This document shows, in pieces, positions 1 to 9,039 of a stretch of DNA of 51,854 nucleotides. Position numbers and translations under genes: made by a program. Under the pieces are notes generated by a model that searched no databases, had not been told where the DNA came from, and saw nothing but the letters and a program-made list of their open reading frames with translations. The DNA comes from Bilabrum cf. latius (lineage: Eukaryota; Bigyra: Bicosoecida; Bigyra; Bicosoecida), in NCBI GenBank assembly GCA_965178125.1, contig CBCXTV010000008.1:1-51854 (forward strand). Direction: 5' to 3'. The first letter of the stretch is position 1, and the number at the start of each line of letters is the position of its first letter.

Positions 1-560
1 CCGAGAACGTCACCCTCATCTCCTGGACCAACCTCAAGAGGAGCCACAGGAGGTGGCGAATCGCCCTCGGATGCTACGCCGCCCGCTGGGAGGGCCGGGG
101 CGGAGTTCTCAACCCCACTCCGGACCGCCAAGCTGGGTTCGCCGTACGCGTCATCGCATCGCACCGGCACCGCGGTAGACCGCATAAAAGGAATATATCC
201 TTCAACTTCAAACGTCACACGCGAACCGTCGGGGAGCACGAAGTACGGCTCACTCCCGGCCGGCCAATGCAGGGAATACTCCATATCCATGCAACGCCTC
301 CCAATGGACAATACATCGGGTGAATCTTCCATAACCAACGGACGAACGGTCTCACCCAAGGGAGCAACCTTCAGAAGCGCATCCTTGGTGGCCTTCGTCA
401 CGCCGTTCGCGGTCCAAAACTTGAGCTGCTCTTCAGCTTCTGCGACAGCACCCGGGAGATGCGCAACGCTATCGGCTCCAACAAGATCCCAGCCACACCA
501 GTATCCATCAACCATTTATCCACTTTGGCAACTCCCGGAGTCCTCCCAGACGCTCGCGTG
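1..560 (-). pseudogene. Element A: retropepsin-like protease region, frameshifted
   Basis: Read on the minus strand, this stretch contains WLMDTG at about 500-530, which resembles the D[ST]G active-site loop of retroviral and Copia aspartic proteases. A second conserved block follows with SPDVLSIGRRCMD and then an acidic, Pro-rich tail running off the left edge. The good reading changes frame immediately after DTG: one frame carries the motif and another carries everything downstream, so a single-base loss at the active-site loop has probably broken the gene. The role, processing of a Gag-Pol polyprotein, is inferred from the motif and from the Gag-like sequence upstream. It differs from the DPG protease of B and C, so A is a different family. 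Confidence is moderate because no complete protease domain is visible in one frame. Confidence 0.6.
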
Positions 561-580
561 GGACTAGCCGCCGCGCGATC

Positions 581-603
581 GGGGGGGGGGGGGGGGGGGG
601 GGG
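581..603. repeat. G23 homopolymer
   Basis: There are twenty-three consecutive G on the plus strand, read as poly-Pro codons on the minus strand. It lies inside the element A Gag-protease linker. The true length may differ because such runs are often misassembled. Confidence 0.9.
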
Positions 604-653
604 CAAATACTGGCCCCGAGCCAACCCAAAGTCGACCCCTGCTGCACTCGCTC

Positions 654-1829
654 CTAAGGGCCAAGAACTTCGCCAAGATGGTGGAATGAATTCCACGCCC
701 CATCGAGCATCTTCACCGCCTTTGCCCGAGGTAGCCGGAAAGGATAACCAGAATCGGGATCATGATCCTCGCGAGGCAAAGCGACGTACGCCGTGCCCGC
801 GTTGTCCCACACAACCTGACAGGTGTGAGGACGCGGTCGTCCCAACTTCATGGCTGCTCCCACAGCGTCAGCCCTCGCCACGGCTTGTCGCACAAGCGAC
901 CAATAATGCTCGTCAAGCAGAGACGCACAACGGTCGAGGGGTAGGAACGGCTTGGTTCTTCCTCTGGGTGATCGTAGCCCGGCCCCATCGACCTCGCACG
1001 GAACCTCGTGAACCTGGATGTAGCCGAAGGAAATCGAGGAAGACCTCGCCCTGGCTCCACTCCGTGAACGAGAGCCCCGACGAGGCGGAGTGTCGGGAGC
1101 GTCCGTGTCGGCGGATGTGTCACACCCACTCGACGGCTCGCTCCCGATCCGAACGCGACCACTCCTCCGACCGCGAGCGGAGGACTCACCCCCGCAGCGA
1201 CTGGAGGATCTGCCCCGCCGCACAGACGGGACATACTTTTCGAGATGCCGCATCACAACCTCATCCTCATCGAAGAAACGATCAGGGGATCGAGACCCGG
1301 ACAAACCCCGAGATTGGGAATTTCTTTGGACAGCCGGGACGCCCGGCGGCTCGTACGGCACCCGCGGGGATATGCCACGAAGGCGGAGCCCTAGGCCCCC
1401 ACATCTCACTATGACACTCCACCGCGGGCGCCGCTGACCATCAAGACCCCCGACTCTTCTTCCTCTTCTTCTTCTTGCGGGAAGACGTAGAGGAGGGCGT
1501 AGACGACGCAGATGAGGAGTTGGACTGCGCACGGGCATGATGAAAACAATAGTTCTTGGACAATAGGCTCGGCTTACCAGACGGTTTGCCACCCTTCCCT
1601 TTCCCGGGTCCGCCCGGGTTTGGCGCCTTGGGTGATGGCTTCCGCCCCTTGTCCTTGCCCTTGCCTCTGCCGCCCTTGTCCTTTCCCTTTCCCGGCGCAG
1701 CCGGAGGGCAGGAGCTGGGGCGGACTTTTGCTTCTCCGTTCCCATCATTTGGTTCAAGTAGGTCTGGTTAGACTTCGCGGCCTGAACCCGATCTCGCTCC
1801 TCTCGACCACGTTCCATGGCGGTATCCAA
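654..1829 (-). pseudogene. Element A: Gag C-terminal part and linker to protease
   Basis: The minus-strand ORF continues the Gag of A after a frameshift at a T run near 1836, where the neighbouring ORF loses its sense (LMKIF) and this frame picks it up (DTAMERGREERDR). At about 1440-1720 a second frame is the better reading: it gives a basic Lys/Gly/Pro linker (GKGKDKGRKPSPKAPNPGG) with a CFHHAR segment, like the nucleic-acid-binding tail of a Gag, but no canonical CCHC knuckle. After about 1300 this frame again reads as a plausible polar protein up to the poly-Pro run. At least two frameshifts are therefore present. Function is inferred from position between a Gag core and a protease. Confidence 0.55.
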
Positions 1830-3768
1830 AAATCTTCATGAGAGCCGTGTGTCGATCGAGAGCGTTGTTCTCCGTGACGTCCCCCGGATGATTCAGTTGG
1901 TACATGATGAAGAATGGCTGCAACGCACTCGACTTTCTAATGCAACGTTCCAACTGATACGCCTTCATCCACATGGGAATTTCCCCCGTGGCGTGGCTCA
2001 TCCGGTCTTCCCACACGGTCTTGAACCTCTGCATGTTCTCGTCTCCGAACCAATCGATCTTGGTGATTTCCTTGGCGGAGAACAACTTCTGTGACGTGTG
2101 GGATGTCGACCGATCCTTATAGATCTCGTACAGAATCTGACGGCCAGCCATCAACTTCCCGTCATTGGCCGCCAACTGTCGCAGATGCTTCACGCGCCGA
2201 AGGACCTCGCCAATGAGGGTCGCCTCAAGTGCAATCCCCAACTTCCGGTCTAGCGTCGCAAAACGCTTGCCGGGCTTCTCGAAGTCCTCATACTTCGCGG
2301 AGTTCTCCTCGACGGCGCACAGCCACTTGAGCACCTCTGGTTCCTCCTTGTCCTGCGCACAAGCACAGACCTTCTCATATAACTCAACTCGATAGTTGCG
2401 GAGCAACGCCACCGTAGGATACGGGGGGACTTCCATCTTGTTTTGCGCCTTCAACTTGTTGTCCTTGGAATGCTTGTTCGACCTTCCAGACGAACTTGAG
2501 GACGAAGAGGAACTGCTACTGCTTCCTTTCTTTCGCTTCTTGTCCTTCTTTTTCTTCTTCTTATCCTTCTTGTCCCGGGATCGTCCACGGCGAGCGGGTT
2601 CTCCGTCTTGGTGCTCGTCATCCGCATCGTCGTCATCTCCGTCACCGGGATCGCCACCCCCTCCTCCTCCGGAACCGCCTCCACCCGGAGGTCCACCACC
2701 CCCAGAAAGGCGATACCATAAGGAGCCATCCTCATCCTTCCAATAAGATGAGTCATCGTCACCCCCACCACCGCCACCGGGCGGTCCCCCACCGTCGTTT
2801 CCTCCGGGAACGTTTGCGGGAGTCTGACTCCCACCCGTCACCCGGGAGGACACAACGGGAACGCTCGGCGCTGGGGCAATCGGAGGATACCCACCATTTT
2901 CCTGAGGGGTTGGCTCATCGGCCGGAATACCACCGCCTGCGGAGCCCTGAGCCCCACCGGCGGCGGCTCCGAGCACTCGACCTCCTTCCTGCGGGATGCC
3001 AGATGCGTGGCCCTGAGCCCCGCCTCCGGCACCGCACGGGAAACCATTCGAACAAGAAGCCAAAGGTTCGGGCATCGCGACGCCGGAATCCGGGGTTGCG
3101 CAAGTCTTACTCGCGCCCGCCCGGGTCACAATCACGGGCAACTCGACCCTCGCCGTCGATGCCCTACGCTCATCTCGCGCCTGTAGTTCAGCCAGCCGTT
3201 GTCGAAGATCGTCCACACCCTGCTCGGCTCGGAGACGCGCCTTATCCGTACGCTCCAACACCTGCCGGGTGGCCATGAGTTCGTCGTTGACTCTTTCATG
3301 TAGAGCCCGGTCGGCCGCTTTGGCCTCGTCACACCCGGCATCCTGCAGGGCGGAACGGGCACGAGTTTCTGCGTCGCGTAACTGCTTCCTGAGGTCGTGG
3401 ATCTGACCGTCCATGTTCTTCACTGACCCCTGACATGACGTCCTCGCGACATCAAACATGGTCTTATACTGTTGGGCGGCCTCGCACTCCCGGCGGCACT
3501 CCCTAAATATGAAAGCCTCCGCCTCGCGATACCGGCCGAACTCCGTTGAGAACGTGTCCAACTGGTGCCGCGACTGTTCCAACGACCTTCTCAGGATCAA
3601 CGCATCGCCACTGTTTCGCCGCTCCTCGGTGAGCTCGGACTGCAGCGTAGAGACCCTGGTTGTTGGCGTGCACGCCGTTCGAAAGCCTCGATGTTGGCCA
3701 GCGTCCCAGCCATATCCTGCATCCGCTCCTCGAGGTTCGACTCCCCGGGGTTTACTTCCACTTGACAC
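1768..3768 (-). pseudogene. Element A: Gag core with coiled coil and basic linker
   Basis: This is a 666-codon open stretch. The first ~220 residues are a charged coiled coil with regular Arg/Glu/Leu/Ala. Then comes a Gly/Pro-rich acidic segment and a very basic tract (KKDKKKKKKDKKRKK) followed by twelve serines. The last ~200 residues are a compact, conserved-looking domain rich in Trp, Leu and charged residues (for example EVLKWLCAVEEN and DWFGDENMQRFKTVWEDRM), which I take as the capsid-like core of a retroelement Gag. Both ends are lost by frameshift into neighbouring frames. The protein would form particles that package element RNA. I do not recognise the exact family, and a host coiled-coil protein is possible but less likely given the protease downstream. 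Confidence 0.55.
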
Positions 3769-4342
3769 TCGGCCCGAAGTCGCTGCTGAGCTAGCGCCTC
3801 CTTCTCGGCGAACCTCTTGATGGTAACCACCGTCGATTCCCGGAGGGCATTAAACTTATGCTTGTGGTGGGCGACCTCAAAGTCGCGCTGTTCGTCGGCC
3901 AACTTCACCATCTCCTCATACTCGTCCGCGGATCGCTCAGCATGATCAACGTTCTTGACGATACTCCCTTCTGGCACTATGCAGCTCACTATGCAACATC
4001 TCACAGGCGGACTCCTCAGCCTGTCGCACTTGAGACATGCGCTGCTGATGGTCTTCGATCACTTTCTCCATGTGCTCCACTTGCTGGTTCGCCTGAACCT
4101 TCGAAGCTTCAACGAATGCCTCCGTCTGACAGAGACGCCCGCTGCGAGCTTCGTGCGCTTCCACAACCTGCGCATACTTGCGCTCCGCAATTCGCTCACA
4201 ACTCATCCATTTCTCTTCATTCTCAGCTTGACGCTCTCGCATGTCCCGGATCGTTTTCTCCATGTGCACGTTCATCTGCCTGAGTGACTCGCACTCGGCA
4301 TAGATCTCTCGGGACTGCATCAGGCCCTCCTTCCCCTCGCCT
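3597..4342 (-). pseudogene. Element A: N-terminal coiled-coil part of Gag, interrupted by the B LTR
   Basis: Two minus-strand frames together give a long charged coiled coil (REIYAECESLRQMNVHMEK, then VKLADEQRDFEVAHHKHKF), joined by a frameshift near 3975 and by another into the 1768-3768 frame near 3660. At 4342/4343 the reading runs directly out of the 3' LTR of element B: an ATG inside that LTR (4434-4436) is in frame with this coiled coil, creating a chimeric ORF. The upstream part of the gene must lie beyond B. The minus-strand ORF that runs into the other end of B at 24290 is the obvious candidate for the missing N-terminus. Confidence 0.55.
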
Positions 4343-4618
4343 GGTCGAGAGACACCCGCCTGGCTTACGGGATCGTGCGCTCTTGAGCCCAAGTAGTACA
4401 TCAAGACGATCTGCATGACCATACGGCGGACTGCCATGGCTGCTGTGCAAAGGGGGTGAAGCTTTTGCTGGGTGAGCGCAAGGTGTTCGCAAGTCAGAAA
4501 GGCGTCTCGGGGTGCGCTATACAAACGTCAAAAGGAGAGACAAAGAGTCAAATGGCTTGCTGCAGCATTAGCCTGAGCCGTAGCTGCGAACAAGTCAATG
4601 AACAGTTGCACTGCGAGT
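4343..4618 (-). repeat. Element B 3' LTR
   Basis: This 276-bp copy matches 24014-24289 with four substitutions. In sense orientation it begins ACTCGCAGTGCAAC and ends GTGTCTCTCGACC, not the usual TG...CA. It contains a conserved ATG in a good context (GCAGCCATGG) that here reads out of the element into element A. Confidence 0.93.
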
Positions 4619-4633
4619 CTGGTGTGTCCTGGG
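4615..4633 (-). promoter_or_regulatory. Element B: 19-mer at the internal/3' LTR boundary
   Basis: CCCAGGACACACCAGACTC spans the place where plus-strand priming should occur; its last four bases are the first four of the LTR. An identical 19-mer lies in the middle of the element (18103-18121). It is not purine-rich, so calling it a polypurine tract would be wrong. A priming role is inferred from position only. Confidence 0.4.
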
Positions 4634-4849
4634 CGAGCTGCACGGCCCAAGACAACCAGGCTGCAGGCCGTACATGCTCGAGCCCTGTATGGCCCGAACA
4701 TGCTCCTGTACTACGGTATCCGTCGGGACAATCCCGACACGTCCACACAAAGGATGAAAAGGCCGGGGTGTGCCGAGAACCACTCGGCAACCCCTAAAGC
4801 TTCCGACATCCTTGTCGGCTGTACTGTCAACGGTCGGCACGAGCAGCTC

Positions 4850-4884
4850 CTGCAGGCTTCAGCCGATCGGCATCCACACTGCAG
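4850..4884 (-). repeat. Family-1 hairpin, site 13, element B
   Basis: The stem is CTGCAG/CTGCAG around the constant apex (core GGATGCCGATCGGCTGAA in sense). The corresponding stem in C is CTGCGG/CCGCAG, a base pair changed on both sides. It lies in the 3' UTR. Confidence 0.85.
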
Positions 4885-5024
4885 AGCGCGGACGCAACTT
4901 GGGGAAAGAAACCCCACGGCATTGACCCACAGGCTTTCGCGCTGGCCTCGCGAGCCGAGCCTCGCCCGGCGTACCGACCTTGATGCCCCATTGAACTGAA
5001 TGCTGAAATGGCTGAGTGAGAGCT

Positions 5025-5069
5025 GCCCCGAGCAGGCTTCAACCGATCGGCATCCACACTACTCAGGGC
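5025..5069 (-). repeat. Family-1 hairpin, site 12, element B
   Basis: The stem is 11 bp in sense, with two differences from C, both giving G-U pairs in sense RNA (A-C mismatches on the other strand). The apex has CGGTTGAA instead of CGGCTGAA. It lies in the 3' UTR. Confidence 0.85.
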
Positions 5070-5119
5070 TTCGCCAGAACTTCCTTCAGACTGCCACCCT
5101 GCAGCCTGACATCAGCGTC

Positions 5120-7282
5120 CTAGGTACCCCAATCGGGATCCTCGTCCTCCATCGGCGCCGTCGTCTCCTTCGCAGGGGCCTTGCTCTCCTGGGCCCCGGT
5201 CTCGCCGAGAGGACTCGCACTGCTCATCTCCTCGTCTTGGTCGTCGTCGTCATTGTCGTCCAACGGCACTGTCTCGACCTCATCCGCGATGCGCGCCATG
5301 ACGTAGTCCGCATGACGCCCGAGCATGGCGTGCATGATCGGCGGGAGCAGGCCCGTGTAGGCACTCTGGTAGATCCTGGCAATGAACTCCGGGACCGTCA
5401 TCATCGCAATACGTTCGCCAACCTTCTCGGCGATGTCCTTGAACAACTCGGTCCCGATCTTGCTGATCTTCGTCATCGCCTCTTCATCGTGGATGTCCCC
5501 GAATGCGGCAACGTCTTCGTCGGTCAACTTGCCGTTGCCCTTCAGCGAGAAGTACCACTTGCCGACGTCCGGATGCTCCTTGAGCCACTTGGCGGAGACG
5601 TACCTCCCGCCATACCATCGGTGGCACGGGACTGCCTTCTGAAGCCGTCGCTCAAGGAATCGATGGCGTCGGATGTAGGCCTGGATGAACGACAGGCTGT
5701 CCCACAGCACGGGGAAACTGATGCCCTGCCGCTCACTCGGCCTGTAGAGGTAGTCCTCGCGACCATACTCGTCCGTCTGCATGACCTGCTGCTGGTACGC
5801 CCGCTTCCGCTCCCCATCTGGCCACACGAACTCCCAGAAGTTCCTGTGCTTCTTCGGCAAATCTCTCTTACATAGGGGCAGATGCCATGGGAGCACATGG
5901 TCGTATGCGGGCTGCCACTGGAAGAACACCTCCGGGGCATCCACGATGGCCTGGAGGTTGCTCGTGATGTAGGACTCGATGGCCTCCTGCATGTGGAAGG
6001 CCTGGTTCATCGTCCTCCATGGCTTGTGGTGAACAGACTGGCTCTCCCAGTCGCTGTCGGAACTGTCGTCGTCGTCGCGTAGGGAGATGTGCGCACTTCG
6101 GATGGCGGGCCACTTGGGGGCCCGTGCGCCCTCCTCAGGGCGTCGGTAACATTGATCAGAGGATCTGCACTGGGCGGCCGTCCGAAGCACAACATTGCCC
6201 TTCTCGCGCTGGTCGTGCTCCTGCTGGTCAAACTTCTCCCGAAGCTCGCCGATCCCGCGACAGGGCTCGTAGTAGTCCGGATAGCGGGACAGCATCGAGA
6301 AGGATGAAGTGGTAAACTGCACTGGCCCAATCGCACACTCGCACCCCGCGGCCCACTTCTCCAAGTCTGGCTCATCCATGGGCTTTTCCGGGATGAAGTC
6401 AACGAACGCATTGGCCAATCGGCGCTTCTTCCTTCGGCCGTCGACCCAGAGCTGGAACATGCTTTTGGCGAGCGGCTCGACCATTGAACTTGCTTCAAAC
6501 TGGTGTCCGATCGCCTTCAACTGGCTCTTCGACATCTGGCCAAGGGACGCAACGAACCCGCCGTTGGCCGGCCTCGCATTGATCGCGTCAATCGTGTCGG
6601 CAGGGTTCATGAACCCAAACATCCCGGTGAGAAGCCTCAAGCCCTTGTTGTCCTTGTCAATCTCCCGGCCGTACGAAAGTGGCGGAAGCGGCCCAATGAC
6701 CCCCACTGGCCCCACCGAGCCACTGGGGATGCTCCACTCGCCGCTCTCTTTCGCCTCTGCCATATGGCTGGTCTCGGCCGGCTCGTCCTGATTGCGGCAG
6801 TCATTGATCAATCGGCGGTAGGAGTGGCAGGCATCGTCATCGACCTTGGATGCCATGCGCTCCGCCATCTTCTCGGCCATCTCGCGGTAGTGAATGCTTG
6901 TCGGCCTGCTTGCGGCACGGGCATATCCATTGATCCACGTCGTGCTCAGCGCCTCTCCGACCATCGTGATCGTCGATGAGCTCACCACCTGCTCCTTCCC
7001 ATTGAGCATTGCGACTTCGCCAAGGAGCTCGCTCACCTCGACCCGGTAGAACTGGGAGTAGGCGCCCATGCCGAACAACGAAAAGTCATCCTTGATGTAC
7101 CCGGGCCCTGGCTGCTGGTCGTAGTTCTTGAGAGCTCGGTCCATGCGGATGGCCTGGTCCTGTCGCTTCTGCTTCTCCTCTTCAACATTGATCGCGGCGT
7201 TCGTGGCCTGCAGGGCTGCTCGCACTTCCTGGCCGAAGCGTTTGTCGGGATCGAGAGGATCGCAGACCAGAGTCAGCGGCAA
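5120..7282 (-). CDS. Element B ORF2, C-terminal segment
   Basis: This is 720 codons, ending in an acidic tail (DEDPDWGT) that is nearly identical to the tail in C. I recognise no known domain. Visible features are a Trp/Tyr-rich middle (FFQWQPAYDHVLPWHL, KKHRNFWEFVWPDGERK), a patch of acidic residues (RDDDDSSDSDWESQ), a basic stretch (DGRRKKRRLANAF) and a conserved C-terminal helical part with regular Ile/Met/Ala. It is the last part of a single ~2,560-codon ORF whose reading is lost by a one-base insertion near 7285 relative to C. Differences from C are mostly conservative, which suggests past selection on the protein. The function is unknown; it could be a structural or accessory protein of the element. 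Confidence 0.75.
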   Translation of the reverse strand: MPLTLVCDPLDPDKRFGQEVRAALQATNAAINVEEEKQKRQDQAIRMDRALKNYDQQPGPGYIKDDFSLFGMGAYSQFYRVEVSELLGEVAMLNGKEQVVSSSTITMVGEALSTTWINGYARAASRPTSIHYREMAEKMAERMASKVDDDACHSYRRLINDCRNQDEPAETSHMAEAKESGEWSIPSGSVGPVGVIGPLPPLSYGREIDKDNKGLRLLTGMFGFMNPADTIDAINARPANGGFVASLGQMSKSQLKAIGHQFEASSMVEPLAKSMFQLWVDGRRKKRRLANAFVDFIPEKPMDEPDLEKWAAGCECAIGPVQFTTSSFSMLSRYPDYYEPCRGIGELREKFDQQEHDQREKGNVVLRTAAQCRSSDQCYRRPEEGARAPKWPAIRSAHISLRDDDDSSDSDWESQSVHHKPWRTMNQAFHMQEAIESYITSNLQAIVDAPEVFFQWQPAYDHVLPWHLPLCKRDLPKKHRNFWEFVWPDGERKRAYQQQVMQTDEYGREDYLYRPSERQGISFPVLWDSLSFIQAYIRRHRFLERRLQKAVPCHRWYGGRYVSAKWLKEHPDVGKWYFSLKGNGKLTDEDVAAFGDIHDEEAMTKISKIGTELFKDIAEKVGERIAMMTVPEFIARIYQSAYTGLLPPIMHAMLGRHADYVMARIADEVETVPLDDNDDDDQDEEMSSASPLGETGAQESKAPAKETTAPMEDEDPDWGT

Positions 7283-8687
7283 GTCCCACGCTGCCCTCGG
7301 TCTGCGTGAAGCAACAGCCGTAGTCGGTGAGCTTGCGTCGCCTCAACCGGTGAATGCGGCCGGCCTCACTGGCCTCGTGCGAGTTAAAGACATCCTGCTC
7401 CACACCGCCTTTGTAGTACTTGCAATTCTGGTTGTACAGCGCGGGGTTCAAGTCGGGCGTCGGCGCCGCCTCGCACATGATGTGGTAGGGAAAGCCGAAC
7501 GGATCCTCCTCTGGGGTCCCGCGCTTGAAGTCATCGAGCACCTCGTCCTTGTCCTTGCCTTCGTCGATCTTCCGGAGGAAATTAACATAGAGGCAGTAGC
7601 CCAAAACCCGTCGGCCATTGATCTCGCGGCCGTCACGAAGCCTCTGCATGGCCTGGCGGCCCTCCGTCGACGTGATGAAGTACTGCATGAGGTGCGTGCA
7701 CTCCCACCATCGCGCCTTCATGTTCCACCAGTAAGGACGGACCGGACACTCCCAGTCCGCCTGCCAGTAGTCCCAGCTGGTCTCCTGCGATGGATCGCCG
7801 TCGCCGTACAGGAACCACTCCTTCGGCGCTCTGAAACACACCTCGGCATCCTTCCCCGGCGGCACATAGGTGTTGTCGCAATCGGTCTCCCACTGCGAGC
7901 TGTCTCCGGTCTTGTTGCCGGGGATCTTGGACACCTGCCAATAGGCCATCTCCGCAACGTGGCCGAACCGCCAGAAGAGCCGGTCGTAGTGCTTGATGCG
8001 CCGGCCGTCGGTGGAACGCTGCAAGGCGCTCGCGTGGAGCTGGACCGTCATGACCTCGGACTTTCGAACGGTGGAAGCGCTGTCATCCTGCACGTCAGCG
8101 GGCTTCAGCCGATCGGCATCCACACCGCTGGCGGCCTCTCCCATTGAACACATGGCTTCGGCCCACACGTCGTCGTCGATCTTCACGAAGGGCACCACAA
8201 TGGCCTTCGGGTGCCCGCCGTCGTGGAATGAGTCCCTTAGACTCCTCTCGCGCGCCCGGGTGGCCTCGGCGCTCGTGCGCATCTGCTCAACCCTGGCCCG
8301 CAACGAGTGGGCGCTGCCAAGCTGGTCCAACTGCAATCGCTGCTCGATCTCCTGGGTCCTGGCACGCTTGTACGCGGGCTCCTCGTATGGTGACACGGTG
8401 ACCATCGCCAGGAGCTCGCTCTGGTTGATCGCCAATGAGGGACACAAGCTGGGCCTTGCGCCCAAGCGTCCACTCATATCCCTGGTGGGCAGCAGTGGCC
8501 CACACACTGGTGCGCGTCGACGGCGGGTCGTCACGGTTGCGAACGAGGCCTCGGCGCGCGGGATTGGTCTGCTCGTCGTCCAAGCGATCACGACTCTCGT
8601 AGAGATGCTTCGAGTCCATGGCCTCCGTCGGGACGGAGGTGTAAGGCATGACATCGTGGCGAATAAACGGTCGTGGAAGTTCGTCAT
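7182..8687 (-). CDS. Element B ORF2, third segment
   Basis: The meaningful part is about 8455 down to 7285; the N-terminal ~75 codons are out of frame relative to C. It carries an Arg/Glu-rich helical stretch (REIEQRL-type, about 8320-8380), hairpin site 11 translated as VDADRLKPA, and then a Trp/Tyr/Cys-rich region (KHYDRLFWRFGHVAEMAYW, DYWQADWECPVRPYWWN) ending in a segment with several conserved Cys (NQNCKYY, YGCCFTQ). I recognise no family. Conservation with C over the whole segment argues that this is real protein rather than chance. Confidence 0.65.
   Translation of the reverse strand: MTNFHDRLFATMSCLTPPSRRRPWTRSISTRVVIAWTTSRPIPRAEASFATVTTRRRRAPVCGPLLPTRDMSGRLGARPSLCPSLAINQSELLAMVTVSPYEEPAYKRARTQEIEQRLQLDQLGSAHSLRARVEQMRTSAEATRARERSLRDSFHDGGHPKAIVVPFVKIDDDVWAEAMCSMGEAASGVDADRLKPADVQDDSASTVRKSEVMTVQLHASALQRSTDGRRIKHYDRLFWRFGHVAEMAYWQVSKIPGNKTGDSSQWETDCDNTYVPPGKDAEVCFRAPKEWFLYGDGDPSQETSWDYWQADWECPVRPYWWNMKARWWECTHLMQYFITSTEGRQAMQRLRDGREINGRRVLGYCLYVNFLRKIDEGKDKDEVLDDFKRGTPEEDPFGFPYHIMCEAAPTPDLNPALYNQNCKYYKGGVEQDVFNSHEASEAGRIHRLRRRKLTDYGCCFTQTEGSVGLAADSGLRSSRSRQTLRPGSASSPAGHERRDQC
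8096..8130 (-). repeat. Family-1 hairpin, site 11, element B
   Basis: The CAGCGG/CCGCTG stem flanks the constant apex. C has a longer 9-bp perfect stem here; B has lost one outer pair. It is read in ORF2 as VDADRLKPA. Confidence 0.85.
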
Positions 8688-9039
8688 GGGTCGGTGTGTC
8701 TGATGCGGAGCCGGTGGGCTTCAGCCGATCGGCATCCACACCACCGGTCCCCTCCTCCATGGCCGCGATGCCCATGTCGTCGCCCTTCTGGTCAAGCAGG
8801 GGCGTAGAACTTGTCGCACTCTGAGGGGCCAAGCGAGTCTCCAAGGCTGTCGGTCGTTTTCGCGGTGCACCCTGCTGGCTGTCACTCCCGAGAGCAAGAC
8901 TCGCGACCCTCTTCATGAGAGCCCTGACGCCCATGGTCTCCGCCTCGCTGGGCTCGGATTCGTCTGTGTCGCCACCAGACTGGAGACACGCTAACCGCTG
9001 CCGCGCGTCATCGGAGCTGGTCTCGGCCTCGTGCTCCAC
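8287..9039 (-). CDS. Element B ORF2, low-complexity linker segment
   Basis: The meaningful part is 9039 to about 8455. It is rich in Ser, Glu, Asp, Thr and Gln with a short basic stretch (RKRPTALETR), and looks like a disordered linker. Hairpin site 10 is translated here as GGVDADRLKPTG. Both boundaries are frameshifts compared with C, which reads continuously across them. Confidence 0.6.
   Translation of the reverse strand: MEHEAETSSDDARQRLACLQSGGDTDESEPSEAETMGVRALMKRVASLALGSDSQQGAPRKRPTALETRLAPQSATSSTPLLDQKGDDMGIAAMEEGTGGVDADRLKPTGSASDTPTHDELPRPFIRHDVMPYTSVPTEAMDSKHLYESRDRLDDEQTNPARRGLVRNRDDPPSTRTSVWATAAHQGYEWTLGRKAQLVSLIGDQPERAPGDGHRVTIRGARVQACQDPGDRAAIAVGPAWQRPLVAGQG
8711..8747 (-). repeat. 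Family-1 hairpin, site 10, element B
   Basis: The inner stem is 7 bp, CCGGTGG/CCACCGG. In C it extends to 11 pairs with one wobble. It is read as VDADRLKPT. Confidence 0.85.

Larger units (their letters stand above)
4619..5119 (-). other. Element B 3' untranslated region
   Basis: This is about 500 bp between the ORF2 stop and the 3' LTR. I see no gene. It holds hairpin sites 12 and 13 of the family-1 series and the 19-mer at the LTR boundary. Confidence 0.7.

Noticed and set aside
581-603. G23 and G13 runs as functional quadruplex elements.
   Set aside because: Single homopolymers of uncertain length in decayed coding or junction sequence; no supporting context.
2396-3278. Plus-strand ORFs opposite the element A Gag (His/Pro/Arg-rich).
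   Set aside because: Their composition is the reverse complement of Gly/Ser/Asp-rich coding sequence; no domain or start context supports them.
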